Assembly (NCBI RefSeq): GCF_002573715.1
Contig: NZ_PDHM01000022.1
Span: 228,426-292,425 of the forward strand
Length of the DNA stretch: 64,000 nt
Origin: Paenibacillus sp. EZ-K15
GTDB lineage: Bacteria > Bacillota > Bacilli > Paenibacillales > Paenibacillaceae
Direction: 5' to 3'
Shown here one piece after another: positions 33,944 to 42,587 of this stretch (the stretch's first letter is position 1; the number at the start of each line of letters is the position of its first letter). Under the pieces are notes generated by a model that saw nothing but the letters and a program-made list of their open reading frames with translations, was not told the DNA's origin and did not search any database. Made by a program: the position numbers and the translations under genes.

Positions 33944-34882
33944 TTAAAAAGTGGTATTGAGTATGAGAACGATCAGGCTCAAGGTCAAGTAGTTAATGGA
34001 GATAATAAATACTTTTTTGGACCAAGCTTCATCGTCCTTAGCACGGAAACCTTGGAGCGCGGCGTAGAGCCACCAAATAGCCAGAAGGAGTCCGATAACC
34101 AGAAAGAATATACCGGCGTATCCATAAGTGTACATCAGGATGGGGATCGGTATAAGCAGTACCAGGTAAGGGATCATCTGATACTTCGTGCGTTTAATTC
34201 CTTTAACTACCGGCAATAACGGAAAGCCCGCTGCACGATATTCTTCAACCCGGCGAATGCCCAGTGCCCAGAAATGCGGCGGCTGCCAGAGAAACAGAAG
34301 AGCGAACAGCAAAACCGCAGCCATATCTACGGTTCCTGTCACGGCCACATAGCCGATCACCGGCGGCATCGCTCCGGAAATAGCGCCTACCGACGTGCTC
34401 CATGTTGATGACCGCTTTAACCATAATGTGTATACCACAACGTATACGAACATTCCGATCGCTCCGAATATCCCTGCCAATACTCCTGAGAACAGGAACA
34501 ACATGGCTAGTCCAACGACCCCAAGAATGATGGCATACCAAAGAACAACCTTTGGTGTCAGCCGTCCGGTTGGAAGTGAGCGATTCCGTGTACGCTCCAT
34601 CTTCATGTCAAGCTCTCTGTCGAAATAGTTATTGAAAACACAGGACGAAGCCATAACAAGCACGGTTCCGAGAAGTGTCATAATCATCAATCCAAATTGG
34701 ATATCCCAACGCGATGCTAGCCAAAATCCGGCAAAAGCCGCTATCAAATTTGACCGGATGATTCCGGGCTTCGTTACCGTGATAAAATCTTTCCAAGTCC
34801 CCGCCTTATCGGGAGGTGCAGGCGCTGCCGAGGCAAGTGCTGCGGATTCTGAAGGAGCTTGGTATCTCAAGTGATTATCCAC
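33944..34882 (-). CDS. ctaB: Protoheme IX farnesyltransferase (heme O synthase)
   Basis: A 312-residue UbiA-superfamily prenyltransferase with about nine membrane helices. The Asp-rich motif NNYFDRELDMKMERTRNR binds Mg2+-farnesyl diphosphate (near residues 84-101). It turns heme b into heme O, the substrate of CtaA. It carries a basic, Ala-rich N-terminal tail of about 30 residues. The gene leads into sco. Promoter candidate at 34945-34974. Confidence 0.95.
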   Translation of the reverse strand: MDNHLRYQAPSESAALASAAPAPPDKAGTWKDFITVTKPGIIRSNLIAAFAGFWLASRWDIQFGLMIMTLLGTVLVMASSCVFNNYFDRELDMKMERTRNRSLPTGRLTPKVVLWYAIILGVVGLAMLFLFSGVLAGIFGAIGMFVYVVVYTLWLKRSSTWSTSVGAISGAMPPVIGYVAVTGTVDMAAVLLFALLFLWQPPHFWALGIRRVEEYRAAGFPLLPVVKGIKRTKYQMIPYLVLLIPIPILMYTYGYAGIFFLVIGLLLAIWWLYAALQGFRAKDDEAWSKKVFIISINYLTLSLIVLILNTTF

Positions 34883-34944
34883 GTGTAAACGTTCCTCCTT
34901 GTATCTGTCGTTATGGAGGAAGTACTGCCTCCGCTATAAAGTTT

Positions 34945-34974
34945 ATCATATCATTAGTAAAAAGTGTTTAGCAA
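34945..34974 (-). promoter_or_regulatory. Promoter of ctaB-sco
   Basis: On the minus strand: TTGCTA (34969-34974), an 18-nt spacer and TATGAT (34945-34950) with TG one base upstream. Confidence 0.5.
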
Positions 34975-35109
34975 TCCTTCGGAATTCGTTCCATCTATAT
35001 GACAATTCAGTGACATTTGGAAGCGATATATTCTTGACGTTATGCCGTTGTTTAAGGCACAATTTGTCTATGTAGCAAAGATGGGTGTCGATCCCTTAAT
35101 ATGAATACA

Positions 35110-35142
35110 AAGCCCGGAGCGCAATGATAGCGCTCCGGGCTT
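35110..35142 (-). terminator. Terminator after SASP gene 1
   Basis: AAGCCCGGAGCGC pairs perfectly with GCGCTCCGGGCTT over a 7-nt loop. Confidence 0.8.
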
Positions 35143-35167
35143 CCATACTCACGTTATGAGAAAGAGA

Positions 35168-35386
35168 TTACAGCGTGCGGCCAGACCCCGAAAGAGCCTG
35201 TTCTGCTTGCTGTACCAAACGTTTTGTAATGTATCCACCCAGGGATCCTGTTTCACGGGAAGTATAGTTACCATAGTAACCGTCCTGAGGAATCGTTACG
35301 CCTAGTTCTTGAGCAGCCTCGAGTTTCAAACGTTGTAATGCTGCAGTTGCTTGAGGTACAACCAAATTGTTGCTGCGGCGTGCCAT
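35168..35386 (-). CDS. Alpha/beta-type small acid-soluble spore protein (SASP) 1
   Basis: A 72-residue SASP that coats and shields DNA in the dormant spore. It has both family signatures: the germination-protease region around LEAAQELGV and the C-terminal DNA-binding GSLGGYITKRLV. The same-sense partner at 38389 is about 80 percent similar by eye. A sigma-G-like promoter is upstream (35441-35469). ATG at 35386 follows AAGGGAGATATTTAAT. Confidence 0.96.
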   Translation of the reverse strand: MARRSNNLVVPQATAALQRLKLEAAQELGVTIPQDGYYGNYTSRETGSLGGYITKRLVQQAEQALSGSGRTL

Positions 35387-35440
35387 ATTAAATATCTCCC
35401 TTCACTGAATGTCTGTTATTCCAGTGCAAGCTTGCAAACT

Positions 35441-35469
35441 TATTATGGCTCCTTCTTGCAACGTTATAC
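35441..35469 (-). promoter_or_regulatory. Sigma-G type promoter of SASP gene 1
   Basis: On the minus strand: GTATA (35465-35469), a 17-nt spacer and CATAATA (35441-35447). It matches the forespore sigma-G patterns GHATR and CATNNTA. Confidence 0.6.
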
Positions 35470-35507
35470 GTATTTTTTCAATTTTTATCTTTGGAGGTTT
35501 TTTTCAT

Positions 35508-35675
35508 ATGAGTAAAGGCTTATCACTATGGTTTGCGGTCTCTTCGATCGTCCTGCTGACCGCCTCGGCCATATCCATCAGCTACAACGGATTTCTGGCC
35601 GTCGGTCTGGCCCTGCTCTCCATTCTCAACATAGGCTGGGGATTCATTATCAAATCCAAACGCAAGCCTTCTTAG
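35508..35675 (+). CDS. Hypothetical small membrane protein (55 residues)
   Basis: ATG at 35508 lies after TTTGGAGG with good spacing; the longer frame from 35409 does not have this. The protein starts MSKGLSLWFAVSSIVLLTAS and has two membrane helices (about 5-22 and 28-47) and a basic end (KSKRKPS). It is divergent from SASP gene 1 and convergent with trpS. Family not recognised. Confidence 0.6.
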   Translation: MSKGLSLWFAVSSIVLLTASAISISYNGFLAVGLALLSILNIGWGFIIKSKRKPS

Positions 35676-35687
35676 GAAGAACCCTGC

Positions 35688-36674
35688 TTATTTACGAGCC
35701 AGAAAGCCCATCTTGTCCTTGACGCCATCCAGTATTTGAGCTGCAGTCTTCTGTGCCTGCTCTGCTCCCTTGGCCAGAATGTCATGAATCTCACCGGTTT
35801 GGCGAATTTCGTAGTATCTGTTTTGGAGTGGTTCCAGAGCGGCTACTACAACTTCGCCAAGCTCCTTCTTGAATGCCCCGTACATCTTCCCTTCAAAACG
35901 CGCCTGTACTTCCTGCAAGGACACCCCAGCACACTCCGAATAGATACTCATCAGATTGCTAACCTCTGGTTTAGCAGACGGGTCATAGACCACTTCGGCC
36001 CCGGAATCAGTTGTAGCTCTACTGATTTTCTTGCGGATTTGGTCCGGCGTATCCAGCATCGCAATATAACTGCCCTCAACCGGATTACTTTTGCTCATCT
36101 TTTTAGAAGCATCATCCAGCGACATAATTCGTGCGCCCACTTCCGGAATGAACGGTTCCGGCATATTGAAATAGGAACCGAACCGATGATTGAACCGTGC
36201 AGCTAAATCGCGCGTGATTTCCAAATGCTGCTTTTGGTCATCTCCGACCGGTACCAGATTGGCATTATACAGCAATATATCTGCAGCCATAAGCGCTGGA
36301 TAGACAAACAAACCGGCTCCTACGGAATCTTTACCTTCCGACTTGTCCTTAAATTGTGTCATCCGTTCCAATTCGCCCATATTCACCATCGTTGTCATGA
36401 TCCATCCCAGCTCGGCATGCTGAGGAACATGGGATTGCAGAAAAATATTAGCACGATTCGGGTCGATTCCGGCTGCAACGTACAGTGCCGCAACCGATTC
36501 GGAGCGATCTCGGAGGGAGCTTGGCTCCTGCGGTACCGTAATGGCGTGCAGATCGACGACCATAAAGTAACAATCATGCTCGTCTTGAAGCTTAACAAAA
36601 TTTTTAATGGCTCCAATGTAGTTGCCCAGTGTCAAATTGCCGCTCGGTTGAATTCCCGATAATACTGTTTTCAT
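35688..36674 (-). CDS. trpS: Tryptophanyl-tRNA synthetase
   Basis: A class I aminoacyl-tRNA synthetase of 328 residues that charges tRNA-Trp. The HIGH-like motif is TLGNYIGA (about residues 15-22), and the KMSKS loop reads KKMSKSNP (near residue 195). The start ATG at 36674 ends a long leader that holds a T-box element with a TGG specifier. The only tRNA-Trp seen in the window is at 63496. Confidence 0.97.
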   Translation of the reverse strand: MKTVLSGIQPSGNLTLGNYIGAIKNFVKLQDEHDCYFMVVDLHAITVPQEPSSLRDRSESVAALYVAAGIDPNRANIFLQSHVPQHAELGWIMTTMVNMGELERMTQFKDKSEGKDSVGAGLFVYPALMAADILLYNANLVPVGDDQKQHLEITRDLAARFNHRFGSYFNMPEPFIPEVGARIMSLDDASKKMSKSNPVEGSYIAMLDTPDQIRKKISRATTDSGAEVVYDPSAKPEVSNLMSIYSECAGVSLQEVQARFEGKMYGAFKKELGEVVVAALEPLQNRYYEIRQTGEIHDILAKGAEQAQKTAAQILDGVKDKMGFLARK

Positions 36675-36739
36675 GACTAGCCCTCCATTTATTTAAACAT
36701 TCTTTAATCCAAAGTCTGCCCCGCTCAAGGGAACATATA

Positions 36740-37000
36740 TGAACGCAAAAAGGCCTCACATCCGCAAGGGACGTGAGACCGTGGTGCCACCCTTATTCGC
36801 TGCAGTAACTCTAATACTTAAGCTGCAGCCTTCTATTCTTGTAACGGAGAATACCCGGCCGGCATATTAAGGAATAACAGTATAATCCCTGTTCAGCCTA
36901 GCACTCAAAGGTCCATTCAGCAAAGCGGATCCACCGGTTCACATCAACCACCGGCTTTCTGAAGGATGGGCCGCACCTGCTTACTTGTCCTTGTCATCGT
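36740..37000 (-). promoter_or_regulatory. T-box leader (Trp specifier) of trpS
   Basis: On the minus strand the leader contains, in order: the stem I start GATGACAAGGACAAG, the specifier loop GAATGGACC with codon TGG (36913-36915), the T-box sequence AAGGGTGGCACCACGG (36779-36794) and an intrinsic terminator at 36752-36780. Uncharged tRNA-Trp should stabilise the antiterminator and raise trpS expression. Confidence 0.95.
36752..36780 (-). terminator. Terminator of the T-box leader
   Basis: CTCACGTCCC and GGATGTGAG form the stem on the minus strand, followed by CCTTTTTGCG. It competes with the T-box antiterminator. Confidence 0.85.
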
Positions 37001-37182
37001 GTTTCAATCATTTTGGATCACTATTACATGCAATGATAAAACTCTTGCTCTGCCTTGTCAATTCCATTTTGGAATCAAGTCGTCCGATGTTTTGAAGCAT
37101 TTCTTTTACCCTTTCCGCAAAAATCTGTTATGATGTGGGTAATCGTCAAGACCATGATTTCTGTTAGTAAAGGAGCATCGAT

Positions 37183-38172
37183 ATGAATCAAGTGACCAAA
37201 GGCCAGTGGAATGGTTACGACACCTATATTTTAAACAGCGGCCGTCTTGAAGTGACTCTCCTTCCTCGTCTAGGTAACAATGTCATTGGAATCAAAGACC
37301 TTGAAAACTCACGCGAAATCCTTCGAAAACCAGATGAAAGTGAGCTTGCATTCTATCTTCAGAAGCCCTACCACTTCGGCATCCCGATGCTCATTCCGCC
37401 AGGCCGGATTTCCAAAGGCCAGTTTGAGTATGGCGGAACATCGTATCAATTTGATCAAAATACAGCGAACGACAATCATATCCACGGTCTCCACCGATCA
37501 CAGGCTTGGTGTGTCAGCGACATAGAGGAAGAGGATGATGGGTGCGCCGTTTCGACAGAGTTCATATCATCGGATGATCCGAAATGGATTGCCCAGTTCC
37601 CAGTACCGCTGAAGCTGGAAATGACCTTCCGTCTTCAGGGTACCCGCTTATCGCAGAGTCTTCGTGCAACGAATCTGGGTTCCAGCCCTGTCCCGTTCGG
37701 CATGGGTTACCATACGTGGTTCCTGCTTGATGGTGAGCCGCATCGCTGGACGCTGGATCTGCCTGTAGAGGGCATCTATACCTTGAATAATGAACTGATT
37801 CCAACCGGAGATCTTTCACCGCTTGGCCATCTGGAACAATTGAATTCCGGACTCAACCTGAAGGAAGCCGACCTTGACACGATATTGAAAATCCCGGAGG
37901 GCAAACCAGCCGAAGCCATGCTTCAACGGGATGATGGTTATCAAATTCATTATTCGGCAGACCGCGCCTTTTTCAAGCACTGGGTGCTCTATACGAAAGG
38001 CGTCGCAGAGGAATTCCTCTGCATCGAGCCATATACCTGGCTTCCGAACGCGCCCAATTTGAATCTGCCAAGCGAAGAAACCGGCCTGATTCATCTGGAA
38101 CCGGGACAGACCGTGAACCTGAATACCCAAATCAGCATCCAAAAAACGTCACCGGAGGCAGAGCAAGGGTAG
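37183..38172 (+). CDS. Aldose 1-epimerase family protein
   Basis: A 329-residue beta-sandwich protein of the aldose 1-epimerase (GalM-like) family, which interconverts alpha and beta anomers of sugars. The catalytic-region motif DNHIHGLHRS is near residue 100, and a second family block, GYHTWFLLD, is near 175. No sugar operon surrounds it, so the true sugar is unknown. AAAGGAGCATCGAT precedes ATG at 37183. A strong terminator follows. Confidence 0.85.
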   Translation: MNQVTKGQWNGYDTYILNSGRLEVTLLPRLGNNVIGIKDLENSREILRKPDESELAFYLQKPYHFGIPMLIPPGRISKGQFEYGGTSYQFDQNTANDNHIHGLHRSQAWCVSDIEEEDDGCAVSTEFISSDDPKWIAQFPVPLKLEMTFRLQGTRLSQSLRATNLGSSPVPFGMGYHTWFLLDGEPHRWTLDLPVEGIYTLNNELIPTGDLSPLGHLEQLNSGLNLKEADLDTILKIPEGKPAEAMLQRDDGYQIHYSADRAFFKHWVLYTKGVAEEFLCIEPYTWLPNAPNLNLPSEETGLIHLEPGQTVNLNTQISIQKTSPEAEQG

Positions 38173-38220
38173 TTAAGCCATTTCATGTGAGCCATAAGAT
38201 CTTTATATACTTAATGTTTC

Positions 38221-38260
38221 AACAAGAGCAGTCCTTTGAAATCAAAGGACTGCTCTTGTT
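38221..38260 (+). terminator. Terminator after the epimerase gene
   Basis: An 18-bp perfect stem (AACAAGAGCAGTCCTTTG and complement) with loop AAAT. Confidence 0.9.
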
Positions 38261-38326
38261 TGTCTAAGATAACGACCATTCCAGCGATTCGGATAATTTT
38301 ACCACCAAATGATCTGCCTCAAGCAC

Positions 38327-38356
38327 GAATGAGATTCCTAGGATTCAGTCATAATA
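38327..38356 (+). promoter_or_regulatory. Sigma-G type promoter of SASP gene 2
   Basis: GAATG (38327-38331), an 18-nt spacer and CATAATA (38350-38356). This is a full match to the sigma-G pattern. Confidence 0.7.
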
Positions 38357-38388
38357 TCCATATACAACATCAAAGGAGGTGACATGAC

Positions 38389-38610
38389 ATGGCTCAAGGT
38401 CGTTCTTCTAACAATCTTGTCGTACCTCAAGCAACTGCAGCTCTTCAACAATTGAAAGTAGAAGCAGCTCAAGAACTGGGTGTAACGCTTCCTCAAGACG
38501 GTTACATGGGTAACTATACTTCCCGTGAAACAGGTTCATTGGGAGGTTACATCACCAAACGTCTGGTACAATTGGCTGAGCAGCAATTATCGGGTCGTTC
38601 GAACCTGTAA
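38389..38610 (+). CDS. Alpha/beta-type small acid-soluble spore protein (SASP) 2
   Basis: A 73-residue SASP, paralog of the gene at 35168. The signature blocks VEAAQELGV and GSLGGYITKRLV are present. AAAGGAGGTGACATGAC precedes ATG at 38389. The promoter and the terminator at 38640 give a compact single-gene forespore unit. Confidence 0.97.
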   Translation: MAQGRSSNNLVVPQATAALQQLKVEAAQELGVTLPQDGYMGNYTSRETGSLGGYITKRLVQLAEQQLSGRSNL

Positions 38611-38639
38611 TTCGCATCTCTTCCCTCCAGCCGTAATTA

Positions 38640-38676
38640 GAAAGAGGCGATCTTCTCCCCAAAGATCGCCTCTTTC
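38640..38676 (+). terminator. Terminator after SASP gene 2
   Basis: GAAAGAGGCGATCTT pairs perfectly with AAGATCGCCTCTTTC over a 7-nt loop. Confidence 0.9.
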
Positions 38677-38703
38677 GTTATATATTCTATATGATAAATG
38701 ATT

Positions 38704-39108
38704 TCAGGATTCCGAAGCAGCTTCGGCATATGTATTACGAGGGTACCGAATCATCAAGTTGGCCATGTTATAGTTGGATTCAAGTATAGCATCTACAACG
38801 ACAATTCCTTGTCGTACCATAAATTCATAACTGATTTCGCCGTGTGTCCAGTGTCGTTTATGTTTCAGACTTTCAAGCGCCATCGTACGAAAAGAGAATT
38901 GTTGAGCTTCACTTAGCCCCTCCTCAAGTGGAGCTATGACCCCGTTACGCCCAGCCAATGGATTATGCCGTATGCCAAATTTACCAATTACATTGTTTCG
39001 TATTTGTACAAATACTGTCCCTGAACTTAGACCTCCCAACTCTTCTTCCAGCTCTTTAAAAACGATGTCCAATTGTCTAGCCAGTGATAATTGATCTAGT
39101 TTTACCAT
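38704..39108 (-). CDS. Hypothetical 134-residue protein
   Basis: I do not recognise it. It is soluble and cysteine-free, with a helical N-terminus (LARQLDIVFKELEEELGG), a central strand region (TVFVQIRNNVIGKFGIRHNP), and a further mixed half. Codon use and the GGGGAGAAG site before the ATG at 39108 support a real gene. The neighbours (SASP 2 and the peptidase) give no clue to its job. Confidence 0.6.
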   Translation of the reverse strand: MVKLDQLSLARQLDIVFKELEEELGGLSSGTVFVQIRNNVIGKFGIRHNPLAGRNGVIAPLEEGLSEAQQFSFRTMALESLKHKRHWTHGEISYEFMVRQGIVVVDAILESNYNMANLMIRYPRNTYAEAASES

Positions 39109-39285
39109 CTCTTCTCCCCTCCTTTATTAGTAAATTCTCCCTATTACTAGGGCTTATGACTCATTATAGGGTAAAGGAATCAATGTATCAACAATATTCA
39201 ACACATTTGGGTATTTATTACTAAAATTGCACAAATAATTTAGTTTTCGGCTCCTTTTTTGCGTCAACTTTCATTCTTTTACGAC

Positions 39286-39313
39286 AAAAAAAGAAGCCCA
39301 AGCCGGGCTTCTT
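39286..39313 (-). terminator. Terminator downstream of the oligoendopeptidase
   Basis: AAGAAGCCC-AAGCC-GGGCTTCTT; the A7 tract at 39286-39292 gives the T run on the minus strand. Confidence 0.8.
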
Positions 39314-39397
39314 CATAGGTTGGAATTTGCATGTACTTGGGAGGCAAAAGCCCTCTAGCAAATTCTTTTATCTGTTTTTCCGATGAAAATCAACAAA

Positions 39398-41191
39398 TCA
39401 CGCCATATGTTCCGTCATTTGCAAGAATTGTCTAATATCGGATACGCAAGAGTCAGCTGCACTTTGCCAGAATTCGCGCTGGGTCAGATCCACATTCAGA
39501 TGTTTCTTTGCCAGATTCTCCACGGACATCACGCCGGTATCCCGAAGTAGGGCATCATATTTGTCTGCAAAGGTCGGACCTTCTTCCAATGCCCGAACAT
39601 AGAGGCCGGTACTGAACATATAACCGAAGGTGTATGGGAAATTATAGAACGGCGTGCCTGTGATATAGAAATGAAGCTTGGATGCCCAGAAATGCGGATG
39701 GTATGATGTCAGAGCATCACAGTAGGCTTCCTTCTGCGCCTCCACCATCAATTCCGAAATTTCCTCGCTGCTGAGCAGACCGCTCTTCCGTTTGTCATAG
39801 AAGCGGGTTTCGAACAAGAAACGTGCATGAATATTCATAAAAAAAGCTACGCTGTTCTGAATTTTCTCTTCCAGCAGAGCCAGCTTTTCTTCTTCGCTGC
39901 CGGCACCCTTTACCATGGCATCAAAAACAATCATTTCAGCAAAAGTAGATGCCGTCTCGGCAACATTCATCGCATACTTTTGGTTAAGCACTGGTATTCC
40001 GCCCATCAAATGCTGATGGTAGGCATGGCCCAGTTCATGCGCCAGGGTCGAAACGTTCGAGGCTGTTCCGCCAAACGTCATGAAGATCCGAGTCTGGCCG
40101 CTAGCCGGGAAGGAAGTACAGAATCCACCAGGTCGCTTACCGGCACGATCCTCGACCTCAATCCAGCTCTTATCAAACGCCATTTGCGAGAAATCCGCCA
40201 ATCTCGGGCTAAACTTACGGAACTGCTCCACAATGTTAACAGCGGCATCGTCATATGAGATTTTGGTTGCGGAAGTACGCAGCGGGGCATCTACATCAGT
40301 CCAAGACAAGCCTTCCAGACCAAGCAACTTCGCTTTACGGTTTAGGTACTCCACAAGCACCGACTTGGTGTCCTGGATTACAGCCCACATGGTATCAAGC
40401 GTCTCACGGCTCATACGGCCAATCGCTAGCGGCTCCTTCAAGATATCATCCCAGCCGCGGTTCTCATACAGCTTCAGGCGGTAGCCGGATAAATGGTTAA
40501 GGGTATCCGCGCAGTAATCAGCGGAATCTCCCCATGCCTGCTCCCACTTTTCAAACATGGATTGACGTACTTCCCGGCGAGGATCATGCATTTTATTGAA
40601 CGCCTGTCCTGCCGACATCATGACCGTCTTACCGTCTTCCTCATATGGAATTTGGATTTTCTTAACGATGGTATCGTAGAACTCTCCCCATCCATGATAA
40701 CCGTCTACGCCAAGCGACAGAGCCAGGCTCTCTAACTCAGGACTCATCTTATCTTTCGCGAGATTACGGCTTTCGTTCAATACGAAATCAAGCGCGGACA
40801 CCTTATCCGTACCGGTCCAAGCGGTCCAGAGTTCGTCAGTCATACCGCGAAGAACGTTATCGAATTGGTTCTTAACCGATTGCAGGGTCGCGGACAACGA
40901 AGTTACCCGGCCGGATAATTGAACCGCCTTCTTGTCATTTACATTCTGCGCGGTCAGGCAACTCACGAATGCAGAGACTTCACGGATACGGGCATAGGCA
41001 CTTTGGAATTGCTCAAGGAAGTGTTCAAGGCTGGATGTGTTCTCCATGGTTTCCGGAACGGTCAATGCTTTAACGGCTTGCTGCAGATTATGTACATCCT
41101 GCTCAAGAGCCTCAAGAAAGCTCACGAGCTGCGGTGAGGAAGAGCCTCCGGGAAATATCGATTCCAAATCCCAAGTTTGTTGAAGTGCCAT
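39398..41191 (-). CDS. M3 family oligoendopeptidase
   Basis: A 597-residue zinc metallopeptidase of the thimet/PepF group that hydrolyses short peptides in the cytosol. The zinc site HELGH is inside LAHELGHAYHQ (near residue 390), and the downstream glutamate ligand is in NVAETASTFAEM. The N-terminal half is helical, as usual for M3 enzymes. ATG at 41191 follows GGTGATGAATGATCG. Single gene. Confidence 0.93.
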   Translation of the reverse strand: MALQQTWDLESIFPGGSSSPQLVSFLEALEQDVHNLQQAVKALTVPETMENTSSLEHFLEQFQSAYARIREVSAFVSCLTAQNVNDKKAVQLSGRVTSLSATLQSVKNQFDNVLRGMTDELWTAWTGTDKVSALDFVLNESRNLAKDKMSPELESLALSLGVDGYHGWGEFYDTIVKKIQIPYEEDGKTVMMSAGQAFNKMHDPRREVRQSMFEKWEQAWGDSADYCADTLNHLSGYRLKLYENRGWDDILKEPLAIGRMSRETLDTMWAVIQDTKSVLVEYLNRKAKLLGLEGLSWTDVDAPLRTSATKISYDDAAVNIVEQFRKFSPRLADFSQMAFDKSWIEVEDRAGKRPGGFCTSFPASGQTRIFMTFGGTASNVSTLAHELGHAYHQHLMGGIPVLNQKYAMNVAETASTFAEMIVFDAMVKGAGSEEEKLALLEEKIQNSVAFFMNIHARFLFETRFYDKRKSGLLSSEEISELMVEAQKEAYCDALTSYHPHFWASKLHFYITGTPFYNFPYTFGYMFSTGLYVRALEEGPTFADKYDALLRDTGVMSVENLAKKHLNVDLTQREFWQSAADSCVSDIRQFLQMTEHMA

Positions 41192-41334
41192 CGATCATTC
41201 ATCACCTTTCAAAATAAAATATGAATTCAAGCGGAATTCCATTTGTGTGGACTTAGGGAAAAGTGTATAACTATATATAACTCAATTTATGTTATTACTG
41301 CACAACCAATTTACTGCTGGAGGAGCTAGAAGCC

Positions 41335-41520
41335 ATGAGACCTTTGCAAATATCACCGGAGACGGCGGTTACATTGTCCAAGCAGCTGGGCGTTCCGCTG
41401 GAACAGCTGATGCACATGCCTCAGCATATACTAATGCAAAAAATTGCCGAGCTTGCCAAGAATGAGGAAGCGAAAGCAACGAAAAAAGATGATGAGTCCC
41501 CATCATCGGAGAACTCATGA
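41335..41520 (+). CDS. yycC: YycC family protein
   Basis: A 61-residue protein whose first 40 residues (MRPLQISPETAVTLSKQLGV, followed by PLEQLMHMPQHIL) are very close to Bacillus YycC. Function unknown. The tail adds a charged Lys/Asp/Ser stretch. ATG at 41335 follows TGGAGGAGCTAGAAGCC. Its stop overlaps the start of the next gene (ATGA), indicating coupled translation. Confidence 0.85.
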   Translation: MRPLQISPETAVTLSKQLGVPLEQLMHMPQHILMQKIAELAKNEEAKATKKDDESPSSENS

Positions 41521-41747
41521 TTCCTTTTTCCAATACTTGGCCTTATGATGTCGTTGGAAACGACGTGTATGTACACAGTTGCCCATTCTGCGGAACCGAC
41601 AATGTATTGCTGCCGATGAAACCCAAAGAACTGATAAGCGTAAGGGAAGGGAAAAAGAAGCTGCTGATCTTCCCCTGCTGCCACAACAAAGTAACCGTGC
41701 TGGACAGCGACATCGACTACTTGCTCACGGATCAGCGATTACGCTGA
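41517..41747 (+). CDS. Hypothetical zinc-ribbon-like protein
   Basis: A 76-residue protein with CPFCG at residues 22-26 and a second Cys pair in FPCCHNK near residues 52-57, consistent with a zinc ribbon. No family name recalled. The 4-nt overlap with yycC (ATGA) and absence of a separate promoter make a yycC-linked role likely. A hairpin follows at 41792. Confidence 0.65.
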   Translation: MIPFSNTWPYDVVGNDVYVHSCPFCGTDNVLLPMKPKELISVREGKKKLLIFPCCHNKVTVLDSDIDYLLTDQRLR

Positions 41748-41791
41748 CTTCACCGTAGAGCATGAGTTCAGCCTATTCGTGCATATCCAAC

Positions 41792-41819
41792 AGCCTGCTG
41801 ACCCACCCTTCAGCGGGCT
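41792..41819. terminator. Terminator between the yycC unit and the DUF2225 gene
   Basis: AGCCTGCTGA pairs with TCAGCGGGCT, one mismatch; weak T tract. Confidence 0.5.
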
Positions 41820-41834
41820 ATTTGCATTAGGACA

Positions 41835-42542
41835 TTAGGACTCTGCCTTGAGTGCCGTGTTCTTCTGCTCCCGGATCTGCTCGGATATCAGCTTCCATTG
41901 CTCTCTGGATGCGCGTATCATCGCGGCATCCATAATCTTGTCATCCTGGACCACTCTGGAGAACCATTGAACCGCCTCCTGAAACTGTCCCAGCCTTCTG
42001 TGGATCTCCCCGATCAGATACAGCAACCTAGCATCATTCGCCCCTACCCCTTCCAGCTCATACACTCGGACATAGGATTCCAGGCTATAACTCAAGAACC
42101 GCTTCTCTTGATCCTCGTTGCCCTGATACCGGTACAGCCAAGCGATATGATGCAGCAGGCTGGCCACAATGCGATCCCGCTCCCCGATCACTTGCGCACA
42201 GAGGAGAGCCAGCTTGTACGACTCCAGAGCATCCTCCAGATTGCGCGAGCCGCTCATATCCCTCTTCTCCCAGCGGCATCCGACTTGCTCATAAAAGAGC
42301 GCCTTCTGCCGTTCGTTCAATTTCAGGGTCGAGTTTTCCGTGGAGGCAAAACCGCATTCAGGACAGATCCGCACCACGTAAAAATCGGGATTCTCCGATT
42401 TATAGTAAGCGCAAAAATCCGTATCTGTACGGTATGCCTTCTTAAAGCTGGGTCTCACCCTGGACGTTACATATTCATGTTCACAGTGCGCACAAATCAC
42501 CTTGATGGAATACAAGGGTTCCAATTTCACGCCATTCGCCAT
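41835..42542 (-). CDS. DUF2225 family protein
   Basis: A 235-residue cytosolic protein. The N-terminal metal-binding part has CAHCEHE (residues 17-23) and CPECGF (near 60), and the C-terminal part (about 105-210) reads as TPR-like helical repeats (LALLCAQVIGERDRIVASLL). DUF2225 proteins are widespread in Firmicutes and uncharacterised. It precedes the truncated hemoglobin in the direction opposite to operon order: the hemoglobin is upstream, 45 nt away, on the same strand. Confidence 0.8.
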   Translation of the reverse strand: MANGVKLEPLYSIKVICAHCEHEYVTSRVRPSFKKAYRTDTDFCAYYKSENPDFYVVRICPECGFASTENSTLKLNERQKALFYEQVGCRWEKRDMSGSRNLEDALESYKLALLCAQVIGERDRIVASLLHHIAWLYRYQGNEDQEKRFLSYSLESYVRVYELEGVGANDARLLYLIGEIHRRLGQFQEAVQWFSRVVQDDKIMDAAMIRASREQWKLISEQIREQKNTALKAES

Positions 42543-42587
42543 CCCTTCATTCGTGTCTAATTCCTGTTTAGATGTAGGTATATGGCA

